Assembly: GCF_021462825.1 (NCBI RefSeq)
Contig: NZ_JAKEEB010000014.1
Location: 104,244 to 168,243 of the forward strand
DNA from: Streptomyces glomeratus
GTDB taxonomy: Bacteria > Actinomycetota > Actinomycetes > Streptomycetales > Streptomycetaceae
Direction of reading: 5' to 3'
Length of the DNA stretch: 64,000 nt
Shown here: positions 1 through 7,226 of the stretch, in pieces
Position numbering within the stretch: the stretch's first letter is position 1
Layout: each line of letters begins with the position of its first letter
The notes under the pieces: generated by a model
What the model saw: only the letters and a program-made list of their open reading frames with translations
Told to the model about the DNA's origin: nothing
Database searches by the model: none
Translations under genes and position numbers: made by a program

Positions 1-336
1 GGTGAGGCGCAACGCATCAAACTGGCCACCGAACTGCAGCGAGCCCGCCGCGGGCACGCGCTCTACCTGCTCGACGAGCCGACGGCGGGGCTGCACCCCT
101 CGGACATCGCGCTGCTGCTGCGACAGTTGCACCGGCTCGTCGACGCCGGCAACACGGTCGTCCTCGTCGAGCACGACCTGGCCACGATCGCCACCGCCGA
201 CTGGGTCATCGACCTCGGTCCGGGCGGCGGCGACGCGGGCGGGCGGGTGGTCGCGGCGGGTCCGCCGGGCAAGGTGGCGAGGGCCCGGCGCAGCGCCACC
301 GCGCCCTATCTCGCGGCCCGGCTCGCGCGCTCCTGA
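1..336 (+). CDS. UvrA-like ABC ATPase, C-terminal end (5' end outside window)
   Basis: This is the last 111 codons of an ABC ATPase of the UvrA/UvrA-like excision-repair family; the start lies upstream of the window. The fragment opens inside the ABC signature (GEAQRIKLATEL). Walker B plus D-loop follows (LDEPTAGLHPSD, about fragment residues 24-35), and then the switch histidine in LVEHD. The reading stays open to TGA at 334-336. UvrA proteins bind damaged DNA as dimers, and actinomycetes also have shorter paralogues linked to drug resistance. With only the C-terminal ATPase half visible I cannot separate true UvrA from a UvrA-like paralogue. A stand-alone copy next to a reductase, without uvrB or uvrC nearby, favours the paralogue. 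Confidence 0.85.
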   Translation, partial: GEAQRIKLATELQRARRGHALYLLDEPTAGLHPSDIALLLRQLHRLVDAGNTVVLVEHDLATIATADWVIDLGPGGGDAGGRVVAAGPPGKVARARRSATAPYLAARLARS

Positions 337-511
337 CGACAGAATCGCGATCGCGAATCCCCGAGCACCTGCGGCGCGACCCGGTGGCCGGGTGGTCTCG
401 CGCACCAGCGCGGTGCGCGAGTACGCCGACTTCACGGCAACCGCGGGACCCGACCTGCCGCGGCGGTCCCGCAGCCCGGCGTGAGCGGTCGCGTGTGGCA
501 AGAATGACCCC

Positions 512-1175
512 ATGCGCATTGTGATCGCGGGTGGACACGGAAAGATCGCGCGCCGTCTGACCCGGCTGCTCTCGGCGCGCGGCGACGACGTCACAGGGTT
601 GATCCGCAACCCAGACCACGCCGACGACCTGCGCGCGGACGGCGCGGAACCGGTGGTGTGCGATCTGGAGCACGCCTCGGTGGACGAGGTGGTCGGCCGC
701 CTCGGCGGCGCCGACGCGGCACTGTTCGCCGCGGGCGCCGGACCGGGCAGCGGCGCTGCCCGCAAGCAGACGGTGGACCGGAACGCGGCCATCCTCCTCG
801 CCGACGCGGCCGAGCGCGCCGGGATGCGCCGCTTCCTGGTGATCTCCGCGATGGGCGTGGACAGCCCGCCGCCGCCCGGCACCGACCCGGTGTTCGCCGC
901 CTACCTGAAGGCCAAGGGCGAGGCGGACGCCGACATCGCCTCCCGTCCGGGACTGGACTGGACGATTCTGCGCCCGGGGAATGCTGACCGACGACCCCGG
1001 TAGCGGCCGCGTCACGCTCGCCGAGCACACCGACCGGGGCCAGGTGCCGCGCGATGACGTGGCTGCGGTGCTCGCCGCCCTGCTCCACGAGCCCAGGACC
1101 GCCGGGCGCATCCTCGAGCTGATCAGCGGGTCCACCCCGGTCGAGGAGGCGGTGCGCGCCGTGGCCGGCGGCTGA
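512..1175 (+). pseudogene. NAD(P)H-binding SDR-type reductase, single frameshift
   Basis: The gene encodes an atypical short-chain dehydrogenase (NAD(P)H-binding, NmrA/YwnB-like). The N-terminal frame begins MRIVIAGGHGKIAR, a Rossmann GGxGxI loop, and runs through LVISAMGVD and YLKAKGEAD to DWTILRPG near base 979. The family then continues with a Met-Leu-Thr-Asp-Asp-Pro-Gly stretch. Here those residues are in the +1 frame from ATG 981, so one extra base (GGGGAATG, around 980) splits the gene. The downstream frame completes the domain to TGA at 1173-1175. If the base is an assembly error, the product is an intact protein of about 220 residues. Otherwise a truncated 163-residue product is made. 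Confidence 0.75.
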
Positions 1176-1207
1176 CGCCGCACTCCGCCCTCGCCCGGGT
1201 GCGGGTA

Positions 1208-1456
1208 ATGACGCACACCCGGGCGCTTTCAAAGGCGCTGCGCAGCGAGGCCGACACGGTGTTCCGCAAGCTGAGGGACATCGCCGCGCCGAGCGGTACA
1301 CCCTTCGAGCACCAGTCGATCGGCTACGCCTTCGGGTACGTCGAGGCGATGTCGGAGAAGGGGCGCGTCGAGGAGGCCCGGGACAAGCTGGGCTGCCGTT
1401 CGCACGGTGAGGCCGCAGACGTTCCACCACGGCCTGAGAGGGGAGGATGGATGTGA
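1208..1456 (+). CDS. small protein of unknown function
   Basis: This is an 82-residue open frame with no family I recognise. The N-terminal two thirds is predicted helical, with the pattern ALSKALRSEADTVFRKL followed by EHQSIGYAFGYVEAM. The C terminus is Pro/Arg rich and may not be functional. A GTG at 1199 is an alternative start; neither has a convincing Shine-Dalgarno sequence. It lies between the broken reductase and the 54-residue protein at 1476. Coding is plausible from amino-acid composition but unproven. Confidence 0.4.
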   Translation: MTHTRALSKALRSEADTVFRKLRDIAAPSGTPFEHQSIGYAFGYVEAMSEKGRVEEARDKLGCRSHGEAADVPPRPERGGWM

Positions 1457-1475
1457 GCGACGAAGGAGGCCCGTC

Positions 1476-1640
1476 ATGAAATCCGGAGCCCCTGATTACG
1501 ACGCCTGGTACTCGCGCACACCCTCGCAGGCCGAGGGCGAGCGGGACGAGACGGGCGAGCGTACCGCAACGGAACAGCACCCGGACGTCCCCCGGAGCGA
1601 GCCATCCCAGGCGGAGGGCGAGCGGGGCGACGACGCCTAG
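1476..1640 (+). CDS. 54-residue hydrophilic protein with duplicated PSQAEGER motif
   Basis: This is a very acidic, hydrophilic 54-residue protein starting at ATG 1476. A near-perfect ribosome site (GAAGGAGG, 1462-1469) sits 6 bases upstream, which is the main reason to believe it is translated. The octapeptide PSQAEGER occurs twice, near residues 13-20 and near the C terminus (SQAEGERGDDA). It has no membrane segment, no cysteine and no recognisable domain, and is probably disordered. I assign no function. Confidence 0.5.
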   Translation: MKSGAPDYDAWYSRTPSQAEGERDETGERTATEQHPDVPRSEPSQAEGERGDDA

Positions 1641-1697
1641 CGCAACTGGACGCCCCGTCGCCGGGGGCCGGGTGAGGGTGCACTTTTTCCGGCGCTG

Positions 1698-1994
1698 TCA
1701 CCGGTTCCCGGCCCGCCTGCCGTCCAGCAGTCCGTGCAGGTGCGCGGCGGCGTTCTCGATGTCCGCGTATTTCTGCTGTCCGGCGCGCACCTCGGCGGAG
1801 AGCACACCGCAGCGGTGGACGCGCTCGAAATCGCCGTGGGGGAGCTTGTACCGGCCCTTGGTCTCCTCTCCCATCTCGTCATCGATGCCCAGGTACCACC
1901 TGGCGTACTCGTCGAATCCGTGCTCCTCGAGGTGGGCATTCTCGTCCGCTGCCGAAGGCCGGTGCCCTCCTGCGGTGGTTCGCCGGCCCGCCAT
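1698..1994 (-). CDS. conserved actinobacterial small protein (EEHGFDEYARWYLGID family)
   Basis: This 98-residue protein starts at ATG 1994. Its core has a strongly patterned block, LEEHGFDEYARWYLGIDDE, followed by KLPHGDFERVHRCGVLSAE and AGQQKYADIENAAAHLHGLL. I recognise this as a small unnamed family found in many actinobacteria, with a conserved HGF-x2-Y and YGDF-x-K/R-VHR signature, but I know of no function. The upstream reading stays open into a thioredoxin C-terminal remnant in the same frame. The start could therefore be internal to an older fusion or overlap the end of trxA. Codon use is normal for the window. Confidence 0.6.
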   Translation of the reverse strand: MAGRRTTAGGHRPSAADENAHLEEHGFDEYARWYLGIDDEMGEETKGRYKLPHGDFERVHRCGVLSAEVRAGQQKYADIENAAAHLHGLLDGRRAGNR

Positions 1995-2155
1995 CGCTTG
2001 CTCGACCCACGAACGCAGGACGTGCGCAGGTGCCGCGCCGGCCGTGCCGGCGAGCGTCTCGGCCTGGTCCAAACGACGAGCAGGGTCGGCACCGCCTGCA
2101 CCTCGAAGCCGCCGACTGACCCGTGGATTTTGTTGATGTCGACCTTGACGGCGAG
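1995..2155 (-). pseudogene. thioredoxin remnant (C-terminal half)
   Basis: Reading leftward on the minus strand, the segment LAVKVDINKIHG...FEVQAVPTLLVV is the beta3-alpha3-beta4 part of a thioredoxin, including the diagnostic cis-Pro motif VPTLLVV. It then shifts frame and continues as DQAETLAGTAGAAPAHVLRSWVEQA, the last strand and helix. The CGPC active-site half is missing. Homology ends near base 2150, exactly where homology to an IS110 transposase begins on the other strand. I infer that an insertion or IS-mediated deletion removed the N-terminal half and that the remnant later took a frameshift. Confidence 0.55.
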
Positions 2156-2912
2156 GCCACCCGGGTCGCCAACCGGCTCCACGGCCTGCTGACGCAGATC
2201 CGCCCGTCGCTGGAACGAGTCCTCGGGCCGAGGCTGCAGCACCCAGCCGTCCTAGTCCTGCTGGAACGGTTCGGGTCACCGGCACAGATCCGCAAGGATG
2301 GCCGACGCCGGCTGGTCACGCTGCTGCGGCCGAAAGCGCCGAGGATGGCCGAGCGGCTCGTCGAGGACATCTTCGCCGCGCTGGACGAGCAGACCGTGAC
2401 GGTCCCGGGCACCGACGCGGCCGCGCTCATCGTCCCGAGCCTGGCCGCCTCGCTCACTGCCGTCCTTGACCAGCGCAAGCTCTTGGCCGGGCGGATCGAG
2501 GAACTGCCGGACGTCCACCCTCTTTCGAAGGTCCTGACGTCGATGCCAGGAGTCGGCGTCAGGACCGGTGCCAGGATCCGGATCGAGGTCGGCGACGGCA
2601 GCACCTTCCCGACCGCCGGCCACCTCGCCGCCGACGCAGGACTCGCCCCGGCGACCAGAAGCTCGGGCTCCTCGATCCGCGGCGAGCAGCCCTCCCGGAG
2701 GGGAAACAAGCAGCTCAAACGGGGCCCTCTTCCTCTCGGCGTTCGCCTCCTTGGGCGACCCGGCTTCTCGGGCCTACTACGACAAGAAGATCGCCCAGGG
2801 CAAGCACCACACCCAGGCCCTGCTCTGCCTCGCCCGACGACGGGCCGATGTCCTCTTCGCCATGCTCCGCGACGGGACCTTCTATGAACCCCAGCCCGCC
2901 AAAGCTGCCTGA
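2141..2912 (+). mobile_element. IS110-family transposase remnant, 5'-truncated and frameshifted
   Basis: This is the C-terminal half of an IS110-type transposase. It contains GEATRVANRLHGLLTQI, the helical linker, and then the Transposase_20 region with LTSMPGVGVRTGARI, HLAADAGLAPATRSSGSS, IRGEQPSRRGNKQLKR and AYYDKKIAQGKHHTQALLC. The N-terminal RuvC-like DEDD catalytic domain is absent. A one-base insertion near 2728 (AAACGGGGCC where the family needs AAACGGGCC) shifts the frame just after NKQLKR; the rest continues from about 2729 to TGA at 2910-2912. It cannot encode an active transposase. Its left edge abuts the thioredoxin remnant, and its right edge stops 16 bases from the ankyrin gene's stop codon. 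Confidence 0.85.
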
Positions 2913-2927
2913 CCTGCAGAAATTGCA

Positions 2928-3269
2928 CTACGAGGAAGGACGTTCCCGGAGATGCACCGTGACATCTGAACCAATACGCCAGTCGGCAAGACGCCGCGGG
3001 CTCACACCATGAAAGTTGGCCCTATCCGGATCAGCACCGGCCTCGACCAGCAGCGACAACACCGCGCCATCGCCTCGATACGTGAACACGGCCTGCCACA
3101 AAGGCGTATTGCCCTGCTCATCGCGTGCATCCACCTCCGCACCCGCCGCCAGGAGAGAGCGGACAGCCGCGGCATCCTGCTCATCCGCTGCGAAGTGCAG
3201 CTGCGTCCACCCCTGGCGGCTCACACGACCCAAGCCCTGATCCTCATCCGTCATGCCCGTCATCATCAC
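2928..3269 (-). CDS. ankyrin-repeat protein
   Basis: This small 113-residue ankyrin protein shows repeat units QGWTQLHFAADEQDAAAVRSLL, EVDARDEQGNTPLWQAVF with VLSLLVEAGADPDR, and a third start NFHGVSPRRLADW. Ankyrin folds bind protein partners; no enzymatic residues are expected. The start is uncertain: ATG codons at 3269, 3266, 3263 and 3254 are all in frame and none has a clear ribosome site. The last repeat ends soon after the SPRRLADW turn, only 16 bases from the IS110 remnant's stop. A 3' truncation by the element is possible but not shown. Confidence 0.8.
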   Translation of the reverse strand: MMMTGMTDEDQGLGRVSRQGWTQLHFAADEQDAAAVRSLLAAGAEVDARDEQGNTPLWQAVFTYRGDGAVLSLLVEAGADPDRANFHGVSPRRLADWRIGSDVTVHLRERPSS

Positions 3270-3374
3270 GATCGCTTGACGAAGGAGCTAGGGGCACCCC
3301 CCGCAGCCTCGGCCGCCGACGGCCCACGCGGAACGTGACCTTCACGGCAGGTGAAGCCGACCTCGGCGAGCGAC

Positions 3375-3815
3375 CTAAAGGATCATGCAGGTGGTGGTGG
3401 CGTGGGCGATCAGTTTGCCCTGGTCGTCCAGCACCTTGCCTTCGGCGGTCGCCGTACGACGGCCAGCGTGGATGACGGTGCCCTCGCCGGTGAGGGTCTG
3501 GCCGTCGGTGCGGGCGGCGCGGATGTAGTTGACCTTGAGTTCGAGGGTGGTGTAGTCGGTGCCGGCGGGGAGGGTGGTGTGGACGGCGCAGCCCATGGCG
3601 GAGTCGAGGAGGGTGGCGGCGATGCCGCCGTGGACGGTGCCGAGAGGGTTGGCGAAGTCGGGGCGGGTGTCGAGGGAGATGACGATGCGGCCGTGGGCGA
3701 CCTCGTCGAAGCGCATGCCGAGCAGGCGGCCGATGGAGGGGATGTCAGTGGGGCGTTCGGTCTGCACCCAGCGCATCAGTTCCAGGCCGGTCATGGCGGT
3801 GAGGTCGGTGGTCAC
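3375..3815 (-). CDS. PaaI-family thioesterase (hotdog fold)
   Basis: This 146-residue single hotdog-domain acyl-CoA thioesterase of the PaaI/YdiI type starts at GTG 3815, eight bases after an AAGGAG site. The hallmark block is NPLGTVHGGIAATLLDSAMG, where HGG and the following D/S form the active site on the central helix. YTTLELKVNYIRAA and LTGEGTVIHAGRRTATAEGKVLD follow, covering the beta strands. The family hydrolyses aromatic or aliphatic acyl-CoA thioesters in the cytosol. It sits near an enoyl-CoA hydratase and a TetR regulator on the same strand, suggesting an acyl-CoA catabolic context, although a broken gene separates them. Confidence 0.88.
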   Translation of the reverse strand: MTTDLTAMTGLELMRWVQTERPTDIPSIGRLLGMRFDEVAHGRIVISLDTRPDFANPLGTVHGGIAATLLDSAMGCAVHTTLPAGTDYTTLELKVNYIRAARTDGQTLTGEGTVIHAGRRTATAEGKVLDDQGKLIAHATTTCMIL

Positions 3816-3870
3816 GGGTCGTTCTCCTTGCGAGGTGCTGGTGGTGCCGCCCCGAGGTGCGGGGTGTTCA

Positions 3871-4283
3871 TCAGGCGGGGAGGGGCTGGATACGGGCGGG
3901 AACGTGCTTGTGCCGGGGCGTTCCGGCGATGGGGTCGCGCCAGGTGAGGTCAGTGAGGGCGTTCAGGGCGACGCCGGTGCGTTCGTTGCCGCCGTCTTGG
4001 GTGGGCAGGTCGAGGCCGAAGCCGTTCGGCAGGGCCGCGTCCCCGGCTGCAGGCGGGCGTCGCTCTCGACCACCGCCTCAGCGGTGCCGGGCGACGCGGT
4101 GATCTGGGCGAGGGCGCCGTCGGACAGGCCCAGCCGTTCGGCGTCGTGCGGGCTGACGCGCAGGGCGTCCTGCTGGTCGCGCTCGCGCCAGGTGTTGTCG
4201 CGGAAGATGGTGTTTGCGGTGAACGCCCTGATGCGGTGGGCAGTTGGGGCAGTCCGTGCCCCGGGGGACGGCGCCCGGGGCAC
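3871..4283 (-). pseudogene. C-terminal remnant of a molybdopterin oxidoreductase
   Basis: On the minus strand, from about 4230, the reading TANTIFRDNTWRERDQQDAL...RVSPHDAERLGLSDGALAQI, then an ITASPGTAEAVVE strand, is the molydopterin-dinucleotide-binding C-terminal domain of a formate dehydrogenase or nitrate reductase-like enzyme. After LQPG, near 4040, one G is missing from the run, and the expected continuation ALPNGFGLDL...RTGVALNALTDLTWRDPI...PARIQPLPA is in the next frame, ending at TGA (complement of 3871-3873). The catalytic and Fe-S domains are absent. This is the tail of a gene otherwise deleted. Confidence 0.65.
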
Positions 4284-4310
4284 GGCTTGGTGCGGTCGGT
4301 GAGGTGCTGG

Positions 4311-4982
4311 TCAGCCGAGCGGGTTGGTGGTGTCGCGCAGGGTGGCCAGGGCCGGTGCGTACATGCGGGCCTTGATGGTGCCGAGGGTGTCGCCGGCCTT
4401 GTTCACCTGTGCCTGGGCGATCTCGATCGCGGTGGAGCGCACGGCTTCCTCGGTGACGGCCTGGTCGACGATGCCGGTCGCCGCGGCGTCGGCGCCGCCG
4501 TAGCGGCGGGCGGTGATCATGGCCTCGTGCGCGGTCTGCGGCGCCAGCCGGGATTGGATGAGGGCGGCCATGCCGGGGGTGAAGGGGATGTTGATGTCCG
4601 CTTCGGGCAGGCACCAGTAGCCGCGGTCGGCGCGCATGACGCGGAAGTCGTGAGCGAGGGAGAACATCGCGCCGGCGGCGAAGGTGTGCCCCTGCAGCGC
4701 GGCCACCGTGACGACCGGCAGCGACAGCATCCGCGCGAAGAGCTCATGGACGGTGACCACGTAGTCCTGGTAGTGGTCGGAGTGGGCGGACAGCCAGTCC
4801 AGGTCGAGCCCGTTGGAGTAGAACTTGCCGGTGGCGGCGGTGACCAGGGCGCGAGGGCCTTCCGCCTTCTCCACCTCGTCGAGCGCGGCGCTGACGGCGG
4901 TGAGCCAGTCGGGGTGGAAGCGGTTCTCTCCGTCTCCCAGGTCGAGGACGAAGACGTTGTCCTGACGGTCGAGTGAGGGCAT
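4311..4982 (-). CDS. enoyl-CoA hydratase/isomerase family protein
   Basis: This is a 223-residue crotonase-fold protein. The start ATG 4982 is chosen because GAAGGAG lies six bases upstream; a longer frame exists but lacks support. Features include ALVTAATGKFYSNGLDLDWL (oxyanion-hole segment), LQGHTFAAGAMFSLAHDFRVM (second oxyanion loop and helix), and CLPEADINIPFTPGM in the position of the catalytic loop. It is about 30-40 residues shorter than typical hydratases and the classic catalytic Glu pair is not obvious. It may be an isomerase or hydrolase of the superfamily. It lies 44 bases downstream of the tetR gene on the same strand, so the two are likely co-transcribed. Confidence 0.85.
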   Translation of the reverse strand: MPSLDRQDNVFVLDLGDGENRFHPDWLTAVSAALDEVEKAEGPRALVTAATGKFYSNGLDLDWLSAHSDHYQDYVVTVHELFARMLSLPVVTVAALQGHTFAAGAMFSLAHDFRVMRADRGYWCLPEADINIPFTPGMAALIQSRLAPQTAHEAMITARRYGGADAAATGIVDQAVTEEAVRSTAIEIAQAQVNKAGDTLGTIKARMYAPALATLRDTTNPLG

Positions 4983-5026
4983 GGCGACTCCTTCGGGCTG
5001 AGCTGACTTGGACAAGCGACTGCGGG

Positions 5027-5638
5027 CTACGGCCGGGGACCGGATTCGGCACCGGGGCGATCGCGCAGGGCGTGGAGGAGCAGGTCGTGGATCTCGGCGG
5101 CGGCTGCCTCGATCGGGGCGGTGCTCCGTTCGGCCCGGCACATGATCACCGCGCCTTCGACGGCGGCGATCATGAAGGCACCGAGCCGGCGGCTGCGTTC
5201 CTCGGTCAGGCCGTGCCGGACGAGAAAAGCCGTGAGGGCCTCCTGCCAGCGGGCGAAGACTGCGGCGGCCGAGCGGGCAAGCTGGGGTGCATCGTCGTTG
5301 GTCTCCACGGCCACCGCCACGATCGGGCAGCCGGCCCGGAAGCCGCTCTCCACGAGCCGGTCACGCCACAGCCGGAAAAACGCGTCGACGGCCGCCACCG
5401 GGTCATCCACCTGCATCGCGGTGTCGATCAGCCCCGTGAGGAAGTCCGCCGCCAGTGCCAGCGCCTCCTCGATGAGCTGCGCCCGCCCGCCGGGGAAGTG
5501 GTGATACACCGAGCCCCGGGGAGCTCCGCTGTGGGCGAGCACCCGGTCGATGCTGGTCGCGCTCGCACCGTATTCACGCAGCAGAGCTGCAGCACTGAGG
5601 ACCATCCGGTCACGGCTTTCACTCTTGCGCGGGCTCAT
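5027..5638 (-). CDS. TetR/AcrR-family transcriptional regulator
   Basis: This is a 203-residue repressor starting at ATG 5638 (MSPRKSESRDRMVLSAAALL). The N-terminal helix-turn-helix reads YGASATSIDRVLAHSGAPRG and is followed by the conserved SVYHHFPGGRAQLIEEAL. The C-terminal part (LIDTAMQVDDPVAAVDAFF onward, with a late LGAFMIAAVEGAVIMCRAER) is of the LmrA/YxaF-like TetR_C type. It probably controls the enoyl-CoA hydratase downstream. The short upstream region (5639-5720) contains ACCAAACGGT-type half sites but no convincing full palindrome, so no operator is annotated. Confidence 0.9.
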   Translation of the reverse strand: MSPRKSESRDRMVLSAAALLREYGASATSIDRVLAHSGAPRGSVYHHFPGGRAQLIEEALALAADFLTGLIDTAMQVDDPVAAVDAFFRLWRDRLVESGFRAGCPIVAVAVETNDDAPQLARSAAAVFARWQEALTAFLVRHGLTEERSRRLGAFMIAAVEGAVIMCRAERSTAPIEAAAAEIHDLLLHALRDRPGAESGPRP

Positions 5639-5814
5639 CTGCTCACCAGCCTCCCCATGGCCATACGGCCCACCAAACGGTCTACCCATCAGTAACTTAA
5701 GGTGTATGCCATAGAACATGCAAGAGGAGTTGCCGGCGGTCATCGAATCGGTACCGATGGCGCCGCTCGGCCACATGCACGCCGGCTGTGGCGGTGCCCC
5801 TGGGCACGCTCAGC

Positions 5815-5990
5815 TCAACACCAGAGAAGCGCGCGGGGCCGCCGTCGCGCAGTTCGACGGCTTCGCGCGTGCCGGTGGACGCGCGGGAAGGCACGCTGGT
5901 CCGCGCCCGGAGCCCGTCGGCGGTTTCCAGGGTGTCCGCTGTCGGTCGGCGTCGAGCACCATACGGATGCGGCAGACCACGGCCTCCTTC
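5815..5990 (-). pseudogene. enolase N-terminal remnant
   Basis: Minus-strand translation gives VCRIRMVLDAD, a frame change, then TLETADGLRARTSVPSRAST and GTREAVELRDGGPARFSG. This matches the enolase N-terminal domain in order: the beta-strand with PTVxxxVxLDDG, then the active-site loop VPSGASTGxxEAVELRDGD. The loop's GAS reads RAS here. Both flanks lose homology and there is no start codon or catalytic barrel. It is a short relic of a duplicated or transferred enolase gene, probably deleted together with neighbours in this degenerate block. Confidence 0.5.
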
Positions 5991-5997
5991 CGCGCTT

Positions 5998-6185
5998 CTA
6001 GCGCCCCGTCCAGGCCGTCTCGGTCAGGCTTTGGTGCAGGTCCGGGCGGATGCGGCTGATCTGCATCGCACCAGGTTCTCCGCCTCGCTCTGCAGATGAC
6101 ACTCGGCACGGCCACGACGCCAGGGCGTGGGCACGTGCCGGCGCACCCAGCCGGCCAGCAGCTCGCTCTGTCCGACGTCCTCGGT
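5998..6185 (-). pseudogene. remnant of an unrecognised gene (two frames)
   Basis: Two consecutive minus-strand frames look like one broken reading. LTEDVGQSELLAGWVRRHVP with RAECHLQSEAENLV comes first; then, one frame over, MQISRIRPDLHQSLTETAWTGR ends at TAG (complement of 5998-6000). Composition is protein-like (mixed hydrophobic and charged, low Pro/Gly), unlike random GC-rich frames. I do not recognise the family. With the enolase relic next door, the 5.7-6.3 kb stretch between tetR and panD is best read as decayed coding sequence. Confidence 0.3.
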
Positions 6186-6324
6186 GAGTGGTAGCGGAAG
6201 CGGGGGTTCGGGGCGAGGGGTGTGCCGTCGGGAAGGTCTTCGAGTCGAAGGTATGCCGGTGTACAGTGAACAACGCCCTTGACCTGCAAAAAGCTGGCAG
6301 GGAGCCGTCTTCCAGGAGTCCAAA

Positions 6325-6744
6325 GTGCTGCGTACTCTGTTCAAGTCCAAGATCCACCGTGCCACGGTCACCCAGGCCGACCTGCACTACGTCGGATCCG
6401 TGACCATCGACGCCGACCTCCTCGACGCCGCGGACCTGCTGCCCGGTGAGCTCGTCCACATCGTCGACATCACCAATGGCGCCCGTCTGGAGACGTATGT
6501 CATCGAGGGCGAGCGTGGCTCCGGTGTCATCGGGATCAACGGGGCCGCGGCCCACCTGGTGCACCCGGGCGATCTGGTGATCATCATCAGCTACGCCCAG
6601 GTCACCGACGACGAGGCGCGGACCCTGCGGCCGAGGGTCGTCCACGTGGACGGCGACAACCGGATCGTGGCCCTGGGCGCGGACCCGTCGGCGCCGGTGC
6701 CGGGCTCCGACCAGGAGCGCAGCCCAGGGGCCGTCACCGCCTGA
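6325..6744 (+). CDS. panD: aspartate 1-decarboxylase (pyruvoyl enzyme)
   Basis: PanD converts L-aspartate to beta-alanine for pantothenate and CoA synthesis. It is made as a proenzyme that self-cleaves at Gly-Ser, turning the Ser into the pyruvoyl cofactor. Here LHYVGSVTID places G24-S25 correctly. The rest of the core is present (DLLPGELVHIVDITNGARLETYVIEGE, GINGAAAHLVHPGDLVIIISYAQ). The start is GTG 6325, eight bases after CAGGAG. The C-terminal tail after about residue 115 (VVHVDGDNRIV...) is longer and Pro/Ser rich, common in actinomycete PanD. No panB or panC is adjacent, so this stand-alone copy may be the main PanD or a second one. Confidence 0.95.
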   Translation: MLRTLFKSKIHRATVTQADLHYVGSVTIDADLLDAADLLPGELVHIVDITNGARLETYVIEGERGSGVIGINGAAAHLVHPGDLVIIISYAQVTDDEARTLRPRVVHVDGDNRIVALGADPSAPVPGSDQERSPGAVTA

Positions 6745-6879
6745 CCGCCCGGGCGGCGGCGGGGCGACGCCCGGGGTCGCCGCGCGGCCGGCACCGGCCG
6801 GGGGAGTGAGTGCGGGTGGGGCGTCCGGGTACCCGGGGGACAAGTCCAGGGCCGACGCATTGACTGGCTGGAGGACACC

Positions 6880-7224
6880 ATGACGCATCCGCTCCCCGAT
6901 CCCGCACAGCCGGGACCGCCCCCCGGACCGGGACCGACCCCGGGACCGGAGCCGACCCCCGAGCCGGTGCCGCCGGGACCGTCCCCCACGCCCCCGGCGC
7001 CAGGTCCGGAGCCCACGCCCCCGGCGCCGGGTCCCAGGCCCACGCCCCCGGCGCCCGGACCGACGCCACCGGGTCCCGAGCCCACGCCCCCCGGGCCCGG
7101 CCCCGACCGTCCGCAGCCCGGCCCCGAGCCGGTTCCCGGACCGGAGCCGCCGCCTTCCCCGATCCCCGAACCCCCGGGCCCCGACCCCGTCCCGCGGCCC
7201 GAACCGGGACCGCCTCTCAAGTAG
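6880..7224 (+). CDS. Pro/Gly/Glu-rich low-complexity protein
   Basis: This 114-residue frame starts at ATG 6880 with GGAGG about eight bases upstream. After MTHPLPDPAQ it is almost wholly P, G, E and T in irregular units such as PGPEPTPPAPGPRPTPPAPG, ending PGPPLK. There is no signal peptide, membrane anchor or folded domain. Such proteins can act as extended spacers, but without anchoring signals its location and job are unknown. The DNA is a degenerate tandem repeat, so length variation between strains is likely. It is convergent with gnd, whose stop lies two bases away. Confidence 0.5.
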   Translation: MTHPLPDPAQPGPPPGPGPTPGPEPTPEPVPPGPSPTPPAPGPEPTPPAPGPRPTPPAPGPTPPGPEPTPPGPGPDRPQPGPEPVPGPEPPPSPIPEPPGPDPVPRPEPGPPLK

Positions 7225-7226
7225 CG

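Noticed and set aside
345..356. 12-bp palindrome TCGCGATCGCGA downstream of the UvrA-like gene
   Set aside because: Short alternating CG/AT dyads are common by chance in this base composition, and it is not placed at a promoter of an intact gene.
2141..2912. Complete insertion sequence with terminal repeats
   Set aside because: The transposase lacks its N-terminal catalytic domain, and no flanking repeats or target duplication could be identified; it is a fragment.
6880..7224. GC-rich tandem repeat as a structural DNA element
   Set aside because: The repeat follows codon periodicity (Pro/Gly/Glu/Thr) with a start codon and ribosome site, so a low-complexity protein explains it better.
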